The notes under the pieces: model-generated
Told to the model about the DNA's origin: nothing
Databases searched by the model: none
The model's input: only the letters and a program-made list of their open reading frames with translations
Translations under genes and position numbers: made by a program
Assembly: GCA_002348345.1 (NCBI GenBank)
Contig: DEAY01000174.1
Coordinates: 1 to 5,711, forward strand
Length of the DNA stretch: 5,711 nucleotides
Source: Verrucomicrobia bacterium UBA2970
GTDB lineage: Bacteria > Verrucomicrobiota > Verrucomicrobiia > Limisphaerales > AAA164-E04
Reading direction: 5' to 3'
Shown: positions 1 through 5,711 of the stretch, piece after piece
How positions within the stretch are numbered: position 1 is the first letter of the stretch
Layout of the letters: the number at the start of each line of letters is the position of its first letter

Positions 1-1158
1 ATGAAGACGCCCGTCGGGATCGGTGTACATGGAAAAATCGCTGGCTCTGACCCAGTAGCCATCGTTGTCGACAAAGACGTTCTCCAAGGCGAGGAACCAG
101 AGGGCCCGGTCGATGTTGAAGATCGGGTTGAGGGCGTCGACCAAGTCTTCAGGGGGCGTCTTATTGAGGACCTTGAAGACTCGGATCAACTGATGCCAGT
201 CGGCATCTCCCCCATCGGACTTCATGACATAGCGTCCTTCGTAGGCACTGATCCGGTCGCCCTCGTAGGCCAAGCCATTTCCTCCTCTGGGATTGGGCAT
301 CATCTTCCATCGGACGCCTTTCCTGGTTTTAAAGTGCTTGCTGAGGAAGTCCTTGTTGAATTGTTCCGAGTTGACATAGATCCCCCAGCTTTCGCGGTTG
401 ATCACCAGGTGGACAAAGTTGGCCTGGGGTGAAGGAAGATAGTGACCGGCAATGTGGTTGAAGAGCACGGATCGAAGAAAGGTCGGGTCGGTGTGTGCGT
501 TCAGGAGGTTGAGAGTTTTGTAGCCATGAAGACGCTGTTTCGACTGGCCGTAGTCAATGGCAAGATTCATGGATCTCTTCTGTCCCGGTGCGACCGTGAA
601 GAATGACGATGTGCCGCGAAATCGAACCCCGATTGTGCCGATCGGGGTCCGGTCCACGGAAAGCTGAGCAGGCACATCGACGTCGGTTTTCCAGAAGTCG
701 GACAGTTCGGCCTCCCAATCGTCGTTCTCAAAGTCCAGGAACAGGGTGCGTAGCACGCTGGGGTCGTAGAGATCCGCCGTGGGATGAGCGGTCACGTCGT
801 CTACCCCCAAGTTCCGACCCCGTCCGTTTTCCTTCGCCTCGGGAGGGGAAGCAGGAAACGCTCGTCCGCCGCCGCGACCCTGTCTGGCGGCCTGGCGGGC
901 CCGTTTGCGTTCCTGATCGTCGAGGACGCCATCCCCGTCCTGATCAAATTGGCCCTTGAGTTGGCGAACCCCCATATGACCTGGACGCCTCCCAGGTGGG
1001 CGGGGCGGTGTCTCTCCCAAACGGGGGCGGGGGCCGCCGTCGCGGAAGCGATTGTCGAATCTTTGGCGCTCTTGGAGGGCTTGCTTTTCCTGGATCCAAT
1101 GAATGGTGTTTGCCGTGATGATGGCTCCCAGAATGATGATGAGGAGTCGAGCCTTCAA
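1..1158 (-). CDS. CotH kinase family protein with EF-hand-like loop (C-terminus beyond window)
   Basis: The minus strand is open for 386 codons and runs off the left edge. Residues 5-19 (LLIIILGAIITANTI) form a hydrophobic signal or anchor segment after K2 and R4, so an exported or membrane-attached protein is likely. A low-complexity Arg/Pro/Gly linker follows. Residues 72-83 (DQDGDGVLDDQE) fit a 12-residue EF-hand or dockerin-type calcium loop. The CotH-like part starts near 130; GVRFRGTSS (177-185) matches the family's RGxSS signature, and DNDGYW (364-369) followed by YTDPDGRLH (378-386) matches the segment around the catalytic Asp of CotH kinases. CotH of Bacillus spores phosphorylates coat proteins; the role of homologues in this phylum is unknown. 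The start is a TTG at 1158-1156, the only usable start after an in-frame TGA (1173-1171) that keeps the signal segment; no strong ribosome site precedes it. The alternative ATG at 975-973 would remove the signal. Family confidence is high, start confidence moderate. Confidence 0.85.
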   Translation of the reverse strand, partial: MKARLLIIILGAIITANTIHWIQEKQALQERQRFDNRFRDGGPRPRLGETPPRPPGRRPGHMGVRQLKGQFDQDGDGVLDDQERKRARQAARQGRGGGRAFPASPPEAKENGRGRNLGVDDVTAHPTADLYDPSVLRTLFLDFENDDWEAELSDFWKTDVDVPAQLSVDRTPIGTIGVRFRGTSSFFTVAPGQKRSMNLAIDYGQSKQRLHGYKTLNLLNAHTDPTFLRSVLFNHIAGHYLPSPQANFVHLVINRESWGIYVNSEQFNKDFLSKHFKTRKGVRWKMMPNPRGGNGLAYEGDRISAYEGRYVMKSDGGDADWHQLIRVFKVLNKTPPEDLVDALNPIFNIDRALWFLALENVFVDNDGYWVRASDFSMYTDPDGRLH

Positions 1159-1294
1159 TGGTGATCGTCGTCAGTGGTTGCCGGCTCCCGTCGAAAGGGC
1201 GGTGGGCGTCAGCGTTCGAACTTTTCGCCGACTTTCTTGTAACATTGCCTTTTGGTATTGGTGTCTCCTCGAAAAGGATGGCCTAAAAGATGTT

Positions 1295-1324
1295 GGGATA
1301 CGAACTTAAAGCGCCGTCAGTCAA
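1295..1324 (-). promoter_or_regulatory. Candidate sigma70-type promoter for the CotH-like gene
   Basis: On the minus strand, TTGACT (1324-1319) is followed after 18 nt by TATCCC (1300-1295). The -35 box matches 5 of 6 consensus bases and the -10 box only the first three. It would leave an untranslated leader of about 130 nt before the TTG start at 1158. This is the best match I saw between the two divergent genes for this strand, but a chance match is possible. Confidence 0.3.
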
Positions 1325-1342
1325 TTCCTGCTCGAGGGCTCA

Positions 1343-1387
1343 CTAATCGGCTGCCAGCTAGCTGGCCTTTCACTATTTCCCGATTAG
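1343..1387. repeat. Nested inverted repeat (8-bp outer arms around a 14-bp perfect palindrome)
   Basis: Outer arms CTAATCGG (1343-1350) and CCGATTAG (1380-1387) are exact reverse complements. Between them lies the perfect 14-bp palindrome GCCAGCTAGCTGGC (1353-1366), which can fold as a 5-bp stem with a CTAG loop or bind a dimeric protein as duplex DNA. About 13 unpaired bases follow the inner palindrome. No run of T follows on either strand, so a rho-independent terminator is unlikely. A regulatory operator for one or both divergent genes, or a structured leader RNA, are the plausible readings. Confidence 0.7.
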
Positions 1388-1493
1388 GAGAGTTCTGTCT
1401 TGTAGCAAGGTAATCTGTTAAAATAAATTGGGGACGGGAGAAAAGGGTGTTCAATTGTCATGATGTAGATCTGTCGTTTGGAGTCACGTGCCA

Positions 1494-1539
1494 CGTCAAG
1501 GAGCTATCGATTTGACGATCACTGCTAATCACGTAGACA
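1494..1539 (+). promoter_or_regulatory. Weak promoter candidate for the transporter gene, with inverted repeat over the -35 box
   Basis: TTGACG (1512-1517) matches the -35 consensus at 5 of 6 positions. TAGACA (1534-1539), 16 nt downstream, is a poor -10 box. The same TTGACG is the right arm of an inverted repeat with CGTCAA (1494-1499) across a 12-nt loop, so a repressor bound there would cover the -35 element. A rival candidate is TTGTAG (1400-1405) with TAAATT (1424-1429) at 18-nt spacing. Neither is convincing by itself. Confidence 0.25.
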
Positions 1540-1605
1540 CTAGCAGCAAGGGGAAAGTGGTTGTATGGCGAAGTGGTAATTTTATTGGTTCGAATGGTAA
1601 GATGT

Positions 1606-1620
1606 GTAGCGAGTTGCTAC
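1606..1620 (+). promoter_or_regulatory. Small hairpin in the transporter leader
   Basis: GTAGC (1606-1610) and GCTAC (1616-1620) pair across the 5-nt loop GAGTT, about 60 nt before the ATG at 1682. The stem is short and may be chance. It lies in the presumed leader of the transporter mRNA, which also lacks a clear Shine-Dalgarno sequence directly before the start codon. Confidence 0.2.
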
Positions 1621-1681
1621 TCATCGCATGCTTAAAATCAGATAGGAAGATAGCGTTCAAGTAAACACTTAGTGGCGAATC

Positions 1682-3922
1682 ATGAGTGAAAGTAATGGGT
1701 CATATTGGAAGTTATTTCCTAGGGACTTATCCTCGGGGATAGTCGTTTTTCTGGTTGCGCTTCCATTGTGTTTGGGAATCGCGGTTGCGTCTGATGCGCC
1801 TCCTCTGTCTGGGTTGATTGCGGGTGTGGTTGGAGGCCTTCTGGTTTCGTGGTTGAGTGGGTCCCATACCAGTGTGAGTGGGCCGGCGGCCGGATTGACT
1901 GCCGTGGTGATTGCCCAACTAGAGGCGTTGGGAAGTTTTGAGGCGTTTTTGGTCGCCGTCTTTATTGCTGGCATCATTCAGGTGATTCTTGGGATTATTA
2001 AGGCCGGTTCGTTGGCTGCTTTTTTTCCCTCAAGCGTGATTCAGGGGTTGCTGGCTGCCATTGGACTCATTCTGATCCTCAAGCAATTCCCCCATCTGTT
2101 TGGGCACGACCCGGATTGGATGGGGGATCTCGGGTTTGTTCAACAGGACGGAGAGAACACCTTCACCGAGCTGAAGGCCACGTTAGCGAGCATTCATATT
2201 GGCGCGCTGATTGTTGGGGTGACTTCTCTTTTCGCGCTGATCCTCTGGGATCGCTCTCCTTTGAAAAGGACGGGCATCCCGGCACCGCTGGCCGTGGTGG
2301 TCATGGGTGTGTTGCTGGGGGAGCTATTCCGGATGATGGGGGGAGCGGGTAATGAGGAGAATCCAAGCGCGTTGCCCATCGGCGTAAGTCACCTCGTTCA
2401 GGTCCCCGTCACCGACGGCTTAGGAGGGTTGTTTAATGCCTTACCCAGACCCACTTGGTCAGTCCTATCGTCAGCAGGAGTCTACATTGCCGCCATCACG
2501 ATTGCAATCGTGGCAAGTCTAGAAACCTTGTTGAACCTGGAGGCGGTAGACAATTTGGATCGTAAGAAGCGGGTGTCTCCTCCCAATCGTGAGTTGGTCG
2601 CGCAGGGGGTCGGGAATATGACTTCAGGGTTGTTGGGAGGCTTGCCAGTGACATCGGTCATTGTTCGGAGCTCAGTCAACGTGACCTCGGGGTCCGAAAC
2701 ACGGGTCTCTTGCTTTATCCATGGGGTTTTGCTCCTGATACTGGTTGCTTTATTTCCAGGAGTCTTGAATCGAATTCCACTATCGTGCTTGGCCGCGATT
2801 CTCATGGTGACCGGATTCAAGCTGGCTGGTCCGGCAAAATTTAAGCGTCTTTGGGGGCAGGGAGCGAATCAGTTTTTCCCTTTCATTGGGACGATTGTTG
2901 CGATCTTGGTGACCGATCTGTTAGTGGGGATTGGGATTGGGATGGTCATTGCACTCGGTTTCATTCTTCGCAGCAATTTTTCTCACCCTTTGAGGCGGAT
3001 TGTTGAGAAACACGTGGGAGGTGAAGTGATGCGAATCGAATTGGCCAATCAAATCAGTTTCTTGAATCGCGCCTCGCTCTCCTCCGCACTGAGTGAAGTG
3101 CCCAAGGGCGGTCATGTGGTGATTGATGCTCGAAAGACGGAGTATATCGATCCGGATATCATGGATCTAATCACCGACTTTGAAAGGGAAGTGGCACCCG
3201 TTCGTGATGTCAAGCTGAGCTTGGAGGGTTTCAAAAACCGCTATCAGGTGAACGATCGAATTCAGTATGTCGATGTCACGACTTCTGAAGTTCAGGCGGA
3301 TGCCACTCCTTCCCAGGTGGTGGAGATGCTGCGAGCAGGGAACGATCGCTTTGTCAAAGGCGAGCCCGTGGCACGGGATTCCCACCGGCAAATTGGGGTG
3401 ACTTCTCAGGGGCAGTTTCCGCTAGCGGTGGTTCTGGCCTGCATGGATTCCCGGATTGCCACCGAACAAATTTTTGATGTGGGCCTAGGAGATATTTTCA
3501 GTGTTCGAGTAGCCGGCAATGTTGCGGCCGAAAAGGAATTGGGAAGCATCGAATATGGCTGTGCGGTCGCCGGTGCCAAGTTGCTTCTCGTGATGGGGCA
3601 CACCCGCTGCGGCGCGGTGAATGCTTCAATCGATTTTGTCTCCCAGGGCTCGGATCCGAAAGAGGCGACGGGGTGCGATTACTTGACGGAGATCACCTCG
3701 GTCATCGAACGCTCGATCGCCAAGGAAACATCGACCACCGAGGATCGGACTTCGGCTAACGAGGCGTTCAGTAATCGAGTGATCGAGCTCAATGTGAGAG
3801 AAACCATGCGGGATATCGTGGAACGCAGTCACGCAATGAGACGGTTGGTCGATGAAGGCAGAGTCAAAGTCGTCGGTGCCGTGTATGATGTGAGCACGGG
3901 GCAGGTGAGATTTCTGGACTAG
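1682..3922 (+). CDS. SulP-family anion (probable bicarbonate) transporter fused to STAS and beta-carbonic anhydrase
   Basis: This 746-residue inner-membrane protein has three parts. Residues 15-430 are a SulP/SLC26-type transporter with many hydrophobic helices: the first begins at FLVALPLCLGIAVA, and a conserved segment with GGLPVTSVIVRSS lies near 320-330. Residues 450-530 are a STAS-like domain, but the usual Asp-Ser-Ser/Thr-Gly site reads D490-P491-D492-I493, without a phosphorylatable Ser. Residues 544-746 are a complete beta-carbonic anhydrase: zinc ligands C587, H640 and C643 (in CMDSR and MGHTRCG), the D589/R591 dyad, and a normal end (VVGAVYDVSTG). The likely job is bicarbonate transport coupled to CO2/bicarbonate interconversion at the cytoplasmic face; the substrate is inferred from the fusion, and sulfate or another anion is possible for the transporter part. 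SulP-anhydrase fusions are known elsewhere, for example Rv3273 of Mycobacterium tuberculosis. The ATG at 1682 gives a normal SulP N-terminus. The gene stands alone with its own terminator. Confidence 0.95.
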   Translation: MSESNGSYWKLFPRDLSSGIVVFLVALPLCLGIAVASDAPPLSGLIAGVVGGLLVSWLSGSHTSVSGPAAGLTAVVIAQLEALGSFEAFLVAVFIAGIIQVILGIIKAGSLAAFFPSSVIQGLLAAIGLILILKQFPHLFGHDPDWMGDLGFVQQDGENTFTELKATLASIHIGALIVGVTSLFALILWDRSPLKRTGIPAPLAVVVMGVLLGELFRMMGGAGNEENPSALPIGVSHLVQVPVTDGLGGLFNALPRPTWSVLSSAGVYIAAITIAIVASLETLLNLEAVDNLDRKKRVSPPNRELVAQGVGNMTSGLLGGLPVTSVIVRSSVNVTSGSETRVSCFIHGVLLLILVALFPGVLNRIPLSCLAAILMVTGFKLAGPAKFKRLWGQGANQFFPFIGTIVAILVTDLLVGIGIGMVIALGFILRSNFSHPLRRIVEKHVGGEVMRIELANQISFLNRASLSSALSEVPKGGHVVIDARKTEYIDPDIMDLITDFEREVAPVRDVKLSLEGFKNRYQVNDRIQYVDVTTSEVQADATPSQVVEMLRAGNDRFVKGEPVARDSHRQIGVTSQGQFPLAVVLACMDSRIATEQIFDVGLGDIFSVRVAGNVAAEKELGSIEYGCAVAGAKLLLVMGHTRCGAVNASIDFVSQGSDPKEATGCDYLTEITSVIERSIAKETSTTEDRTSANEAFSNRVIELNVRETMRDIVERSHAMRRLVDEGRVKVVGAVYDVSTGQVRFLD

Positions 3923-3935
3923 AGGGAGGTTCTGG

Positions 3936-3956
3936 AGGGCCCGTGAGCCCTTTTTT
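3936..3956 (+). terminator. Rho-independent terminator of the transporter-anhydrase gene
   Basis: AGGGC (3936-3940) and GCCCT (3947-3951) form a 5-bp stem, extendable by G-T wobble pairs, with a 6-nt loop CCGTGA and an immediate run of six T (3951-3956). It begins 13 nt after the TAG stop at 3920-3922. The classic stem-plus-T-run layout and position support a true terminator. Confidence 0.75.
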
Positions 3957-4208
3957 CCCGAAAGGTGGGGAGTAGGCCTTTTGACAAGCCCCTATCGAGT
4001 GGGCGCCTAGGCTGTTTCGCAAGCAAGATCCTTCCGAAGGGGCATCCGTTCGGGCTCCTCCCGGTCTGATCCAGTCAGGGGGCTCGGGTGAGTCACTTTG
4101 TTGGCAAAGGGGAGGCTTCCGGAGCGTTCACATACTTGAGGAACTTTCTTTCCAAAACCCATTCCGGTTCCTTCAGCTCAAACCGCCGGCTCTTCCAAGA
4201 GCAACGGT

Positions 4209-4228
4209 ATGAATCCTTGAGTATTCAT
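4209..4228. repeat. Inverted repeat upstream of the pseudopilin gene
   Basis: ATGAAT (4209-4214) and ATTCAT (4223-4228) are exact reverse complements separated by 8 nt. The centre is about 50 nt before the ATG at 4269. The size and position would fit an operator or a leader hairpin, but a 6-bp repeat of this kind can occur by chance. Confidence 0.3.
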
Positions 4229-4258
4229 TAGAGGAAGGGGGGGATCTGTTTTAAGCTT

Positions 4259-4264
4259 GGAAGG
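4259..4264 (+). promoter_or_regulatory. Ribosome binding site deciding the pseudopilin start
   Basis: GGAAGG at 4259-4264 lies 4 nt before the ATG at 4269. It favours this ATG over the in-frame TTG at 4257. That TTG would only be served by the purine-rich stretch at 4231-4243, which is farther from its start, and it would add four residues. Confidence 0.6.
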
Positions 4265-4268
4265 GGCT

Positions 4269-5111
4269 ATGACATCGAACCGAGTCCAGAATCCGGCGAA
4301 GGGGAAGGCGACTCCCAATCCAGGATCGCGTCCGCCTTTCCCCGGGACCTGCAGCGCGTTTACCTTGATCGAGCTGTTGGTGGTGATTGCCATCATCGCG
4401 ATTCTCGCGAGCCTCCTTCTCCCTGCGCTGAGCAAAGCGAAGCGAAAAGCCAGGGAGACGAATTGTCTGTCTCATTTTCGGCAGTGGGCGATCGCGGCCA
4501 ACCTTTACGGCCTCGACGATTCACGGGGACGCCTCCCCAGCTACGACGACATTGGCAACAATCCCTGGGATGTTGCCCATCAAATGGTGTCGTCCCTGCA
4601 GACCTACGGGTTGAGCGTGCCCATGTTTTTTTGTCCCGCTCGACCGGCCGAGTTCGCGGAAGCGGACCAATGGATGCGAGAGAAGACCGGTCGCTCGATC
4701 GGAGACAATGAGGATCTCCGAGACTATTATGAACGGCGGTGGACCTTCGGTTTTGCCATCATGCAACACAGTTGGTGGGTGCCTCGTTCTGGGGTGGCGG
4801 GGTTTAAGGTGATGCCGTCGACTTCACAGGTGAACACCAATTCGCTCGTCGAGGGGTGGCCGACCCGGTTGGAAGATCGGGGGGCGGCCACCAGCCCCAT
4901 TGTCACCGATACCCTTTACCATAGCGGTTTCATACGCGATCTCTCAAAGGCCTTCGGAGGGCACCCCACCCGGGCCGGGGATTCCGGATTTCAGATTCAG
5001 GGGGCGGGGGCGGAATCGATCAGCAAGGCCTTTGTCGACGGGCATGCCGAGATTGCCCGACGGCCGAATATCGTTTGGCGCCACTATGGCAACTGGACGA
5101 GCTTCTACTAA
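4269..5111 (+). CDS. Type IV pseudopilin-like protein (prepilin N-terminal cleavage/methylation domain)
   Basis: This 280-residue protein has a 30-residue polar, Pro- and basic-rich leader, then the prepilin peptidase site at A30/F31 followed by FTLIE, with the conserved Glu at mature position 5. The hydrophobic helix LLVVIAIIAILASLLLPAL comes next, then a basic SKAKRKARE stretch and a conserved Cys in ETNCLSHFRQW. The C-terminal part contains GGHPTR (H232) and FVDGHAEI (D257, G258, H259), a DGH pattern common in the large Verrucomicrobia/Planctomycetes families of such proteins. After cleavage it would be an inner-membrane pseudopilin of about 250 residues with a periplasmic globular head. 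These families are often annotated as type II secretion system proteins, but many are orphans of unknown function. No assembly ATPase, peptidase or other pilin gene is visible here. It is convergent with the enolase-superfamily gene and appears to be transcribed alone. Confidence 0.92.
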   Translation: MTSNRVQNPAKGKATPNPGSRPPFPGTCSAFTLIELLVVIAIIAILASLLLPALSKAKRKARETNCLSHFRQWAIAANLYGLDDSRGRLPSYDDIGNNPWDVAHQMVSSLQTYGLSVPMFFCPARPAEFAEADQWMREKTGRSIGDNEDLRDYYERRWTFGFAIMQHSWWVPRSGVAGFKVMPSTSQVNTNSLVEGWPTRLEDRGAATSPIVTDTLYHSGFIRDLSKAFGGHPTRAGDSGFQIQGAGAESISKAFVDGHAEIARRPNIVWRHYGNWTSFY

Positions 5112-5120
5112 CTCGCATGG

Positions 5121-5158
5121 GTGAGTGGACGGGCGCGGAGGGGGCGCTCCAATCTCAC
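5121..5158. terminator. Interrupted hairpin between convergent genes (possible bidirectional terminator)
   Basis: GTGAG-TGGA (5121-5129) pairs with TCCA (5148-5151) and CTCAC (5154-5158), and GCGC (5133-5136) with GCGC (5144-5147). This gives about 13 pairs, broken by a 3-nt and a 2-nt bulge, around a 7-nt loop. It starts 10 nt after the pseudopilin stop and covers the stop codon of the opposing gene at 5157-5155. No T run follows on either strand, so intrinsic termination is uncertain; the position suggests a shared transcript end. Confidence 0.4.
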
Positions 5159-5711
5159 TTCGTATCCACCCATTGAATGCTGTGGTCTCCGGTCACGGCG
5201 ACTTCGCTCGGAGGATCCTCGAGCTTGAAATAGGACCAGGGACCCGGCTGAAAGGGATACTTCTTTTCGAGGTCGAGATTGACCTCGATGCCAAGCCCTG
5301 GTCCTGACGGGACATCGAGGAATCCCTTCGTGATCTCGAGACGGTCTTCGAGGATTTCCTGGGCGATGGGAAAGGGATACATCCCCGCCTTTCCGTCGTT
5401 CGCATAACAGGGATACTCAAGCCACTCGACGGTGGTCTCGGGCCAACAGATGCCCAGATGGGCCGCCGCCAGGACCTCAAGATCATTCCCCCAACTGTGA
5501 AAGGCAAACCGGATGCCGTGCTTTTGGGCGGACGCCATGACCCGTTTTCCCATGGCCATGCCGCCTTGGCAGCAGACATCCATTTGAACGTAATGGACCG
5601 CCTTTCGTTCGATGAGATCGAGGAAGCCTTGCTCCTCTTGCTCATGTTCCCCGTAAGCAACGGGGACGGATTCTGTTTCCATGAGCTCGATGTAGTCGTC
5701 GTGCCGATGGG
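5155..5711 (-). CDS. Mandelate racemase/muconate lactonizing enzyme family protein (C-terminal part)
   Basis: The minus frame is open from the right edge to a TGA at 5157-5155, giving 184 complete visible codons of a protein that in this family is usually about 350-420 residues. It is the C-terminal half of the enolase-superfamily barrel. Counting from the first full codon, VPVAYGE holds the likely third metal-binding Glu (E21). YVQMDVCCQGG holds the Asp (D44) and FAFHSWG the His (H71) that form the His-Asp catalytic dyad of the mandelate racemase subgroup. TTVEWLEYP (E98) matches the later conserved Glu, and VPSGPGLGIEV is the usual end of the barrel. Such enzymes abstract a proton next to a carboxylate, most often as sugar-acid dehydratases or racemases; the substrate cannot be read from this part. 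An ATG at 5682-5680 is internal, since the frame and homology continue upstream. The upstream neighbours lie outside the window. Confidence 0.9.
   Translation of the reverse strand, partial: HRHDDYIELMETESVPVAYGEHEQEEQGFLDLIERKAVHYVQMDVCCQGGMAMGKRVMASAQKHGIRFAFHSWGNDLEVLAAAHLGICWPETTVEWLEYPCYANDGKAGMYPFPIAQEILEDRLEITKGFLDVPSGPGLGIEVNLDLEKKYPFQPGPWSYFKLEDPPSEVAVTGDHSIQWVDTK

Larger units (their letters stand above)
1159..1681. other. Divergent intergenic region without a credible gene
   Basis: These 523 nt separate the minus-strand CotH-like gene from the plus-strand transporter gene. The open frames here are short and show no recognisable protein features. The part from about 1380 to 1680 is visibly richer in A and T than the coding DNA on either side, as expected for a promoter region. 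It contains the nested inverted repeat at 1343-1387, a cgtcaa/ttgacg inverted repeat at 1494-1517, a small hairpin at 1606-1620 and weak promoter candidates for both genes. No tRNA, riboswitch consensus or insertion-sequence end was recognised. Confidence 0.75.
3957..4268. other. Intergenic leader region before the pseudopilin gene
   Basis: About 310 nt lie between the transporter terminator and the pseudopilin start, with no credible gene. A perfect TTGACA (3981-3986) is present, but the nearest -10-like TAGGCT (4008-4013) is 21 nt away, which is too far for a standard promoter. An inverted repeat ATGAAT (4209-4214) / ATTCAT (4223-4228) with an 8-nt spacer sits about 40 nt before the start. 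Purine-rich stretches at 4231-4243 and 4259-4266 precede the gene. Confidence 0.7.

Noticed and set aside
1..432. Open plus-strand frame of 143 codons at the left edge
   Set aside because: It lies antisense to the CotH-like gene, whose minus-strand translation gives clear family motifs; the plus-strand product resembles nothing known to me.
603..1309. Three overlapping plus-strand frames (603-959, 784-1164, 1103-1309)
   Set aside because: The first two are antisense to the Arg/Pro/Gly-rich N-terminal part of the CotH-like gene, where GC-rich codons remove stops. The third starts antisense to it and extends into the spacer without recognisable features or a ribosome site.
1159..1681. Possible tRNA, riboswitch or CRISPR element in the divergent spacer
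   Set aside because: No cloverleaf, no known aptamer consensus and no regularly spaced direct repeats could be found by eye.
1669..1977. Minus-strand frame of 102 codons opposite the start of the transporter
   Set aside because: It is a shadow of the SulP coding sequence, with no family features and no promoter or ribosome site.
3981..4013. TTGACA with TAGGCT as a promoter for the pseudopilin
   Set aside because: The -35 box is perfect, but the spacing of 21 nt is outside the usual 16-19 and the -10 box is poor; it is mentioned only within the intergenic entry.
4030..4040. CCTTCCGAAGG near-palindrome in the pseudopilin leader region
   Set aside because: Five-base arms around one central base leave no room for a hairpin loop, and the repeat is too short to call an operator.
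5193..5660. Second minus-strand frame of 155 codons inside the enolase-superfamily gene
   Set aside because: It overlaps the well-matched racemase-family frame in another phase and translates to low-complexity Ser/Arg-rich sequence.

Overview
This 5.7 kb window most likely comes from a member of the Planctomycetes-Verrucomicrobia-Chlamydiae group, probably Verrucomicrobiota. The best evidence is the pseudopilin at 4269-5111. Its N-terminal helix is followed by an LLPALSKAK segment and a conserved Cys, and it ends in a DGH motif, a form that is very abundant in that phylum. The CotH-family protein with an EF-hand-like loop and the isolated enolase-superfamily gene fit the same origin. No rRNA, tRNA, CRISPR array, transposase or phage gene was seen. 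This taxonomic reading is an inference from protein style only.

Layout. (1) 1-1158, minus strand: a CotH-kinase-family protein, cut by the left edge so that its C-terminus is missing. It has an N-terminal membrane or signal segment and a 12-residue EF-hand-type loop. (2) 1159-1681: a 523-nt divergent intergenic region with no credible gene. It holds a nested inverted repeat, two smaller hairpins and weak promoter candidates for both flanking genes. (3) 1682-3922, plus strand: the main gene of the window, a 746-residue fusion of a SulP anion transporter, a degenerate STAS domain and a complete beta-carbonic anhydrase, closed by a rho-independent terminator. (4) 3957-4268: a gene-free leader region. 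(5) 4269-5111, plus strand: a pseudopilin-like protein with a type IV prepilin cleavage site. (6) 5155-5711, minus strand: the C-terminal part of a mandelate racemase/muconate lactonizing enzyme family protein, cut by the right edge. It converges on the pseudopilin, and an interrupted hairpin lies between them.

How the genes relate. Each gene is separated from its neighbours by a strand switch, a terminator or a long spacer, so these look like four independent transcription units rather than an operon. Only the transporter-anhydrase fusion is a functional module in itself: the membrane part would move bicarbonate (or a related anion) and the attached enzyme would interconvert bicarbonate and CO2 at the cytoplasmic face. 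This architecture is already known from other bacteria. I found no clear evidence of an undescribed multi-gene system. The most unusual non-coding structure is the nested inverted repeat at 1343-1387.

[Form note: the feature confidence values were absent from the original answer; the schema requires them, so they were filled in at reformatting from the wording of each evidence text.]
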